DNA of 12,992 nucleotides from contig SVUD01000045.1 in the NCBI GenBank assembly GCA_015063445.1, positions 1 to 12,992 on the forward strand, given 5' to 3'. Below are positions 6,846 through 12,992 of this stretch, piece after piece; position 1 is the first letter of the stretch, and each line of letters starts with the position of its first letter. Both the position numbers and the translations under genes were made by a program. The notes below the pieces were generated by a model, which saw nothing but the letters and a program-made list of their open reading frames with translations, was not told where the DNA came from and made no database searches. The DNA is from Oscillospiraceae bacterium. GTDB lineage: Bacteria > Bacillota_A > Clostridia > Oscillospirales > CAG-272.

Positions 6846-7471
6846 TGGCGAATATATTTGACCTTTTTAAAAAAATAGAATCCTCAAGCACGGCGAATAT
6901 GCCGATAACTCATATCGTCGTCGGTCTTGGAAACGTAGGCAAGGAGTATGAAAATACACGTCATAACGCAGGCTTTATAGCAATAGACGCGCTTGCCGAA
7001 AAATACGGAGCAAGGATTGACCGTGTTAAGTTTCACGCACTTGTCAGCGAGGCTACGGTTGCGGGAAAAAGAGTTTTGCTTATGAAGCCCACGACTTATA
7101 TGAATAACTCGGGAATTGCGATAAGCGAGGCGGCGGCGTTCTACAAAATAGCCCCCGAAAACGTTATAGTGCTTCACGATGAGATAAGCTTTGACGTCGG
7201 AGTGATGAGAATAAGAAGAAAGGGCTCCGCGGGGGGACATAACGGACTCAAGAGCATAATTGCTCATCTTTCATCGGATGCGTTCCCGAGAGTTAAAATA
7301 GGCGTCGGCAAGAAGCCCTCGCCCGAATACGACCTTGTGGATTTCGTTCTCGGTAAGTTTTCTTCGGACGATCTCGCAAAGCTCAAAAATGAGAATGCGG
7401 ATATAATAGCCTCGGTAGAGCTTATGCTCGACGGAAAGATAGAAGAGGCTATGAATAAATACTCAAAATAA
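6845..7471 (+). CDS. pth: peptidyl-tRNA hydrolase
   Basis: Pth cleaves the ester bond of peptidyl-tRNAs released from stalled ribosomes, recycling tRNA; it acts in the cytoplasm. The 208-residue protein shows all family signatures: GLGNVG with Asn30, NTRHNAGF with catalytic His40, KPTTYMNNSG with Asn87, HDEISF with Asp112 and GGHNGLKSI with Asn133. These correspond to E. coli Asn10, His20, Asn68, Asp93 and Asn114. There is an extra N-terminal stretch of about 20 residues (MANIFDLFKKIESS) before the conserved core. The ATG overlaps the upstream stop codon by one base, with GGAG four bases before it. An internal start at Met19 would remove the extension but has no better site. The gene lies immediately upstream of mfd, as in Bacillus (spoVC-mfd). 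Confidence 0.97.
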   Translation: MANIFDLFKKIESSSTANMPITHIVVGLGNVGKEYENTRHNAGFIAIDALAEKYGARIDRVKFHALVSEATVAGKRVLLMKPTTYMNNSGIAISEAAAFYKIAPENVIVLHDEISFDVGVMRIRRKGSAGGHNGLKSIIAHLSSDAFPRVKIGVGKKPSPEYDLVDFVLGKFSSDDLAKLKNENADIIASVELMLDGKIEEAMNKYSK

Positions 7472-7519
7472 TGTAAATGTAAATAAATATTAGCAAAAAC
7501 CAACAAAGCAAAGGAACAA

Positions 7520-10500
7520 ATGAGAAGATTAACCTCTCTTATAACAGCCGACAAGGAATTTGAATCTCTCATATCGCTCGCAAAGGAAGAGCTTAGAAAA
7601 GATGAAAAGCTTCCCATTGCGGTAAACGGACTTTCGGGCGGAGCGCATTATGCGTTCATTACCGAGGCAACAAGACGGTTATTCTTGGAGTCGAAGGCTC
7701 CCGTTCTCATACTTGCGGGAAGCGATTCCGAGCGTGATTCTATCCTTGAATGTCTTTTAGCGGCAGGCGTTAAGGCGGCTGCGTACAAAAAGCGAGATTT
7801 CGTATTTCATAATATTTCTGCCTCCCACGATGCTGAGCGTGAGAGGCTTTCGGTGCTTCTCTCACTTGCCGATTGCGAGCTTGAGGCTGTTGTAACAACG
7901 TCCGACGCGGCGGTCGGCGCAACCATTCCTTATGAAAGACTGATAGGACTTGCGACAACGCTTGAGTTGGGAGCGAATATATCTCCCGATGAGCTTTCGC
8001 AAAGGCTTGATACAATGGGATTCAAGCGCGTGGATTCGGTTGAGGCTGCGGGACAGTACGCAAGACGCGGCGGTATAGTGGATTTCTTTGTGAATTCGGA
8101 GCAAAACCCTGTACGTGTTGAGTTTTTCGGTGACGAGATAGACAGAATTGTAGCATTCGACGTGATCACTCAGCGTGCTGTAGAGGTTAAAAAAAGCGTG
8201 AAAATTCTTCCCGCACTCGAGGTTATGCTTGACGGCGAGGCGGAGCACAGAATAAAGAACGAAATTAAAAAGCTCATTTCAAAGGCGACGGAGGAGGACT
8301 CTTTAGCGACCTTGAAGCGAGAGCTTGCCGCAATCGAGTCACATTCGGTTCTTGACTCGAGAGATAAGTTTTTAGGTATCATTTACGATAAATGCGAAAC
8401 GCTTCTTTCATATTTTGAGGCGGTATCGGCAAGGGTTGTGCTTAACGTTGGAACGAACGACGGTGAAGAGCTGCTAAAAAAACACGTCGATTCGATTCGT
8501 GAGAGCGCAAAGCTTTTAATTGATAATTCGTTGGTGAGTGAAAGGTGCGTACGTTATTGTGCGAGCTATGACGACTATAAAAAATTCCTTTCCTCGTCGG
8601 TTTCTGTTCATATAAATCCGTTTTCGGGAATCAGCGGAATACCGAAGCTTTCGGGACTGTTTTCATTCCGAACGAGAAGAACCGTTGGCTACGGTAAAAA
8701 TCCGAGTATGCTCCTTGAGGACGTTTCGTCGCTTTCAAAGAGCGGATACAGAATAGTAATAGAATGCCCGAACAGAGCGAGTATAGATTCGGTAACCTCG
8801 TTGCTTGTTGAGGCGGGATACCTACCCGTGCGTAACGAGAGCGGAGAAATTAATATTAACGAAATGCCCACTGTTATGCTGACCATCGGTACACTTGACG
8901 GCTTTGACCTTATAGGTCCGAAGGTAGCGCTGCTTTCTATGGCGGAGGACGAGGGGCGCGCGGTAATGTCTCACAGACGCCGTCAGCGTATACTCAGAAG
9001 ATCGGGCGGCGCAGGTCAGAAAATAATGAGCTACGCAGAGCTTGAAATCGGTGATTACGTAGTTCACGCAAATTACGGTATAGGTCTTTTCGAGGGTATA
9101 CAAAGCGTAAGGATAGACGGCGTTACACGTGATTATATAACTATAAAATACGCCGGTACGGATAAGCTTTTTGTTCCTTGCGACAGGCTTGAGATGATCG
9201 GCAAGTATATAGGCGCAAGAGAGAATGACGGAACTGTCAAGCTCTCTAAAATGGGCGGCACCGATTGGCATAAGACTAAGAGCAAAGCCAAAACGGCGGC
9301 AAAGGATATGGCGGCTAAGCTCATAAAGCTTTATGCCGAGAGAGAAAGGCTACCCGGCTTTGCCTTCCCACCCGATTCCGAGCTTGAGGAGGAATTCGCT
9401 TCAAGCTTCGAGCATGAGGAAACCGATTCGCAGATTCAGGCAATAGAGGAAATAAAGGCGGATATGATGAAGCCCGTTCCTATGAATAGACTCCTCTGCG
9501 GAGACGTTGGATTCGGTAAAACCGAGGTAGCGCTCAGGGCGGCGTTTAAGGCAATAATGGGCGGAAAACAGGTTGCTATTCTTGTTCCTACCACTATCCT
9601 CGCTCTTCAGCATTACAGCACGGCTCAGTCAAGAATGCGCGGATATCCCGTGAACGTTGAAATGCTGACGAGATTTAAAACCCCTAAGCAGCAGGAAAAG
9701 ATAAAAAACGACTTAAAAAACGGAAAAATAGATATCATTATAGGAACGCACAAGCTTCTCGCAAAGGATATAGAATTTAAAAATCTCGGACTGCTTATTG
9801 TAGACGAAGAACAGAGGTTTGGTGTGGGTCAGAAAGAAAAGCTCAAAGAAATGTCAACAAATATTGACGTTTTGACGCTAAGTGCCACTCCTATACCCAG
9901 AACGTTGAATATGGCTATCAACGGAATTAACGATATGTCCGTGCTCGATGAAGCTCCGGAAAACAGACGTCCTATTCAAACGTACGTGCTTGAGCATGAC
10001 GACGTTATAATAGAGGACGCGATACGCCGTGAAATCAGAAGGGGCGGTCAGGTTCTTTATCTGTTCAACAACATAGATACGATATCCTACGTCGCGGGAA
10101 AAATAATGAGAGCTGTCCCCGAGGCACGCGTTGCCTATGCGCACGGCAGAATGGAGCGCGACGAGATAGAGGATATATGGCAGGCTCTCGTTTCGGGCGA
10201 GATAGACGTTCTCGTATGCACCACGATAATAGAGACGGGCGTGGATTTGCCTATGGCAAACACTCTGATAATAGAAAACGCGGATAAAATGGGACTTTCT
10301 CAGCTGCATCAAATCAGGGGGCGTGTCGGAAGAAGCGAGCGTCAGGCGTATGCGTTCTTCACTTACCGAGCGGGAAAGGTTCTTTCAGAAATTGCTACTA
10401 AGCGTCTTTCGGCTATCCGTGAATACGCGGAGTTTGGAGCCGGATTTAAGGTTGCGCTGCGTGATCTTGAGATACGAGGAGCGGGCAATCTTCTCGGCAA

Positions 10501-11038
10501 AGAGCAGCACGGGTATATAGATAGCGTTGGTTACGATCTGTACGTGAAGCTTCTTGAGGAGGCTGTGCTTGAGGAAAAGGGCGAAAGCTCTCCAAAGCTC
10601 TTCGAGTCCACTATTGACTTCAAGGTTGACGCCCATATTCCAGGGTATTATATCACGGCAAACGGACAGAGAATGGATATCTATAAAAAAATATCCCTTA
10701 TAAAAACGCCAAAGGACAGAGACGAAATATACGATGAGCTTATAGACCGCTTTGGCGATCCCCCGAAGAGCGTGTTAAGATTACTCAGCGTTGCTTTATG
10801 CCGTGCCATTGCCGAGAGGGCAAGAGTTCCACGAATCGAGCATAAGGGCTCGTCAATACTGTTTTATATGGAAAAGCCGGATCTTTCGGTGTGGTCTATG
10901 GTTCTCGCCTCTCACAAGGGAAAGCTTGTGGGCTCGGGCGGAGCGGCGCCGATAGTTTATAGACTTCAAGCAGGAGAGGATCCGCTTAAGGCGCTTCTCT
11001 CGGTATTGACAGATTACTATAATAATTCCGAAAATTGA
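7520..11038 (+). CDS. mfd: transcription-repair coupling factor Mfd
   Basis: Mfd is a DNA translocase that removes RNA polymerase stalled at lesions and recruits UvrA. The 1172-residue length is close to B. subtilis Mfd. In order there is a UvrB-like N-terminal module (about 1-320) with a degenerate nucleotide loop (NGLSGGAH, no Lys, as is usual). Next comes the polymerase-interacting domain (about 505-575, YAELEIGDYVVHANYGIGLF). The RecG-like motor follows, with Walker A GDVGFGKTE (661-669), DEEQRFG (762-768), SATPIPRT (788-795) and motif VI QIRGRVGR (931-938). The translocation (TRG) module covers about 960-1005 (RDLEIRGAGNLLGKEQHG), and a C-terminal D7 domain about 1033-1150. AAGGA precedes the ATG by four bases. 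pth ends 48 bp upstream and the foldase gene starts 13 bp downstream, so the unit is one operon. Nothing appears broken. Confidence 0.98.
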   Translation: MRRLTSLITADKEFESLISLAKEELRKDEKLPIAVNGLSGGAHYAFITEATRRLFLESKAPVLILAGSDSERDSILECLLAAGVKAAAYKKRDFVFHNISASHDAERERLSVLLSLADCELEAVVTTSDAAVGATIPYERLIGLATTLELGANISPDELSQRLDTMGFKRVDSVEAAGQYARRGGIVDFFVNSEQNPVRVEFFGDEIDRIVAFDVITQRAVEVKKSVKILPALEVMLDGEAEHRIKNEIKKLISKATEEDSLATLKRELAAIESHSVLDSRDKFLGIIYDKCETLLSYFEAVSARVVLNVGTNDGEELLKKHVDSIRESAKLLIDNSLVSERCVRYCASYDDYKKFLSSSVSVHINPFSGISGIPKLSGLFSFRTRRTVGYGKNPSMLLEDVSSLSKSGYRIVIECPNRASIDSVTSLLVEAGYLPVRNESGEININEMPTVMLTIGTLDGFDLIGPKVALLSMAEDEGRAVMSHRRRQRILRRSGGAGQKIMSYAELEIGDYVVHANYGIGLFEGIQSVRIDGVTRDYITIKYAGTDKLFVPCDRLEMIGKYIGARENDGTVKLSKMGGTDWHKTKSKAKTAAKDMAAKLIKLYAERERLPGFAFPPDSELEEEFASSFEHEETDSQIQAIEEIKADMMKPVPMNRLLCGDVGFGKTEVALRAAFKAIMGGKQVAILVPTTILALQHYSTAQSRMRGYPVNVEMLTRFKTPKQQEKIKNDLKNGKIDIIIGTHKLLAKDIEFKNLGLLIVDEEQRFGVGQKEKLKEMSTNIDVLTLSATPIPRTLNMAINGINDMSVLDEAPENRRPIQTYVLEHDDVIIEDAIRREIRRGGQVLYLFNNIDTISYVAGKIMRAVPEARVAYAHGRMERDEIEDIWQALVSGEIDVLVCTTIIETGVDLPMANTLIIENADKMGLSQLHQIRGRVGRSERQAYAFFTYRAGKVLSEIATKRLSAIREYAEFGAGFKVALRDLEIRGAGNLLGKEQHGYIDSVGYDLYVKLLEEAVLEEKGESSPKLFESTIDFKVDAHIPGYYITANGQRMDIYKKISLIKTPKDRDEIYDELIDRFGDPPKSVLRLLSVALCRAIAERARVPRIEHKGSSILFYMEKPDLSVWSMVLASHKGKLVGSGGAAPIVYRLQAGEDPLKALLSVLTDYYNNSEN

Positions 11039-11051
11039 AAAGAGGAAAAAT

Positions 11052-12377
11052 ATGTCTAATAAAAACAAGAAGGTAAAAAATCAAAAGCAAAAAAGCAAGA
11101 TAGCGCTTACACCCGAGGAGCGTGTTAAGAGAACCAAAAAGATAATCATAATTTCTCTTTGCGTCGTGCTTGCGCTCGCTATTCTCTTCGGAGCTGTGCT
11201 CGGTATTATTGCGGCGGTTAGAAACGCATCGTACGTAATGAAGCTTGACAGGGTCGGAATAGATAAGGGCGTAGCCTCATTCCTTATAAGCATATACAAG
11301 TACGATTTCATGATAGAGCTTCTTGAAAGCGGAGTTGAGGCAACCGAGGATACCGAGGAATTTTGGTCGACTAAACGTTACACGGGTACTTACGGAGACC
11401 TCTTTGAGTATGAGGTAACGAGATATCTTAAGGGCGTAATTGCCGCAAACGCGCTGTTTGACGAATACGCGACTCTCAGCGAAGAGGATGAATACAAAAT
11501 CGACTTTGCCGTTCAAGAAATTCTTAACCGAAAGGCATCGGGAAGCAAGAAGACTTTCAACGAGCTTACATCCGGTATGGGATTCGATTTTAACGATTTT
11601 AAACGGGGAACAGAAATGCTCTATAAGATGAGAGTTGTTTATACTACCGTTTTTGGAGAATCGGGCTCGAAAATGCCGACGGCATATCCCGATTATTGCA
11701 AGGAATATTATGATTCAAATTATATTCGAGCTAAGATTCTTATTATAAGAACCGAGGATACGTATGTATTTGATGAAAACGGTGATATGATAAAAGGAGA
11801 TGACGGAAAATACAAAATCCGTAAGCTCGAGACTCACGAAAAGCAGGAGAGAGCGGCGTATATCGCGCGTCTTAACGAATATGTAAAGAACGTAAAAGAC
11901 AACGGCAGTGAAATTGCGCTTAACGACTTTAACAATCTTATCATCGAGATTGCGAAGAAATATAACGAAAACGTTATCTCGGGAGTTGAAAACGGATATT
12001 ACTTTGCGGAGGGCTCCGCTTATACGACGGAGTTTGGAATGCAGAGAATTACAGACGAGGCGTTCTCAATGGAGATAGGCGATATATCCTTCTATGAAAC
12101 GGGTGCTATTATGGCGGAGGATGAGGAGACGGACACAGAAACGGGCTTCTCATACGCTTGCTATATTTACAGAATGGAAAAGGAAGAAAAGGCATATCAG
12201 AATCCATCGCTTGAGCACTTCTTCCGCGACTTCAACCGCTTAGCCTCGGCAGCTCTTTACTCAAGGCTTGTAGACGAGTATGCGGGCGAGGTTGTACTTC
12301 GTGATAAATGGGAAAAAATCAATCCCGTCGCAATACCTTATAACTATGATTTCAAGGTTAATACGTTTGGTACGTAA
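11052..12377 (+). CDS. membrane-anchored PrsA/SurA-like foldase with divergent parvulin domain
   Basis: This 441-residue protein probably helps fold exported proteins outside the membrane. It has a very basic N-terminus (MSNKNKKVKNQKQKSK), one membrane segment (about 31-56, IIIISLCVVLALAILFGAVL) without a lipobox, and a long extracellular part. Residues about 65-215 look like the helical SurA/PrsA N-terminal chaperone domain. Residues about 228-385 resemble a degenerate parvulin isomerase: an RAKILIIRTED strand, AKKYNENV, GYYFAEGSAYTTEFG, DEAFSMEIGDIS and a final strand CYIYRMEK. The catalytic residues of parvulins are not clearly conserved and an acidic insertion (EDEETDTETG) is present, so isomerase activity is doubtful. 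GAGG lies six bases before the ATG. It follows mfd by 13 bp and is the last gene of the operon. The domain call is by pattern and not an exact family match. Confidence 0.75.
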   Translation: MSNKNKKVKNQKQKSKIALTPEERVKRTKKIIIISLCVVLALAILFGAVLGIIAAVRNASYVMKLDRVGIDKGVASFLISIYKYDFMIELLESGVEATEDTEEFWSTKRYTGTYGDLFEYEVTRYLKGVIAANALFDEYATLSEEDEYKIDFAVQEILNRKASGSKKTFNELTSGMGFDFNDFKRGTEMLYKMRVVYTTVFGESGSKMPTAYPDYCKEYYDSNYIRAKILIIRTEDTYVFDENGDMIKGDDGKYKIRKLETHEKQERAAYIARLNEYVKNVKDNGSEIALNDFNNLIIEIAKKYNENVISGVENGYYFAEGSAYTTEFGMQRITDEAFSMEIGDISFYETGAIMAEDEETDTETGFSYACYIYRMEKEEKAYQNPSLEHFFRDFNRLASAALYSRLVDEYAGEVVLRDKWEKINPVAIPYNYDFKVNTFGT

Positions 12378-12451
12378 TTTTTGCTCCAAGCGATATTTGA
12401 AACGATAATGTTTCGTAAAATGCATAAAAGTACGCAAAAGTAGGCAAAAAC

Positions 12452-12497
12452 AAAAAACGAACGCAAATAGCACACAAAATGCTGCGTTCGTTTTTTT
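12452..12497. terminator. bidirectional terminator between the foldase and araC-type genes
   Basis: AAAAAACGAACGCA (12452-12465) and TGCGTTCGTTTTTT (12483-12496) make a perfect 14-bp stem with a 17-base loop. A run of seven T ends the + strand version. On the - strand six T, then G and more T follow. It serves both convergent genes. The remaining bases at 12378-12451 hold only a small GAAAC/GTTTC hairpin. Confidence 0.93.
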
Positions 12498-12513
12498 GTT
12501 TTTGAAAGATAAA

Positions 12514-12960
12514 TCAATCTTTATAGCTCTGTAAGGATGTTTTTGTGTCGGTCCTTTTTTGAGTGCCATTTCTGAATTGCTTAGGTGTCATTCCGGTTAG
12601 TTGCTTGAAAACTCGTTCAAATGTTTTTTCAGAGTTAAAGCCGCATTCAAATCCAACCATCTTAGCGCTAATACGGCTGAAACGAAGAAGATTTCTGGCG
12701 TAATTTATGCGCAGAGAATTACGTAGTTGCAAAAAGGTCATATGTAAATGTTTTGGTAAACTGTGCGTTATATGACTGACACTATATCCGGTTTCTTTTG
12801 AGCAATCTTCAATTGAAACATCACGAAGGAAATTCGCTCTCATATAGTTGATTACACTTTCAACAAGGAATGAGGCGTTTTTTTGCTCGGTTGTCGGAGT
12901 AATTTTTTTCGATGCATTAGGGGTGTTGTTGAGATGCTCCGAAAAGACGGCGCATATCAA
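12514..12960 (-). CDS. AraC-family DNA-binding domain, probably 5' truncated or broken
   Basis: This 148-residue frame carries a complete C-terminal AraC/XylS DNA-binding domain. It has a first helix-turn-helix at about residues 47-70 (VSIEDCSKETGYSVSHITHS). A second is at about 97-118, followed by the family signature KTFERVFKQLTGMTPKQFR (112-130). Full regulators of this family are usually about 280 residues with an N-terminal cupin sensor, which is missing. The only available start is TTG at 12960 with no ribosome site. The coding pattern continues upstream in the same frame (LLLKSLICAVFSEHL) until TAG at 12976-12978 and TAA at 12982-12984 block it. The most likely reading is a larger gene broken by a frameshift or nonsense change near 12976, or a sequence error; a genuine short regulator is less likely. 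A basic tail ends at TGA 12514-12516, just before the shared terminator. Confidence 0.7.
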   Translation of the reverse strand: MICAVFSEHLNNTPNASKKITPTTEQKNASFLVESVINYMRANFLRDVSIEDCSKETGYSVSHITHSLPKHLHMTFLQLRNSLRINYARNLLRFSRISAKMVGFECGFNSEKTFERVFKQLTGMTPKQFRNGTQKRTDTKTSLQSYKD

Positions 12961-12992
12961 GCTTTTTAATAAAAGCTAGTTTTAAAATCGGG

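Noticed and set aside
8822..10312. Antisense open frames of 149 and 144 codons opposite mfd
   Set aside because: mfd is fully conserved on the + strand here. These are shadows of its codon use, with no ribosome sites and no recognisable domains.
1..12992. CRISPR arrays, insertion sequences, prophage or tRNA genes
   Set aside because: I saw no regularly spaced repeats, transposase motifs, integrase or tRNA-like cloverleaf. The window reads as ordinary chromosome.

Overview
The window looks like chromosome from a low-to-medium-GC Bacillota, most likely an uncultured member of the class Clostridia. The signs are AGGAGG-type ribosome binding sites, consensus SigA promoters (TTGACA, 17 bp, TATAAT), a tRNA-sensing T-box leader, heavy AGA and ATA codon use, and the gram-positive gene order pth-mfd followed by a PrsA-like foldase. 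I found no insertion sequence, CRISPR array, rRNA or tRNA gene.

Layout. Positions 1-912 (+) hold the 3' part of an iron-sulfur L-serine dehydratase, closed by a bidirectional terminator (923-971). Positions 1095-2696 (-) encode a large lipoprotein of unknown function. It has its own promoter and an 84-base structured leader that resembles an attenuator. Positions 3015-5780 (-) form a two-gene unit: threonyl-tRNA synthetase (thrS) followed by a membrane-anchored alpha/beta hydrolase. A consensus promoter and a threonine T-box leader (5810-6061) precede it, and a terminator overlaps the hydrolase stop codon. thrS carries a one-base deletion exactly at catalytic motif 3.

A divergent promoter (6147-6175) starts a four-gene operon on the + strand. 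It encodes a small conserved protein with ThyX-like features but no ThyX signature, peptidyl-tRNA hydrolase (pth), the transcription-repair coupling factor Mfd, and a membrane-anchored PrsA/SurA-like foldase. The operon ends at a strong bidirectional terminator (12452-12497). This is shared with a convergent AraC-type regulator fragment (12514-12960, -), whose reading frame is blocked by stop codons where a sensor domain would be expected.

How the genes fit together. thrS and its T-box respond to uncharged tRNA-Thr, and Pth recycles peptidyl-tRNAs from stalled translation. Mfd clears stalled RNA polymerase and recruits nucleotide excision repair. The foldase probably acts on exported proteins. 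The most useful points for follow-up are the thrS frameshift, the ThyX-like protein, the lipoprotein leader and the broken AraC regulator. I see no clear evidence of a wholly new multi-gene system; the ThyX-like protein and the lipoprotein are the least-explained genes.
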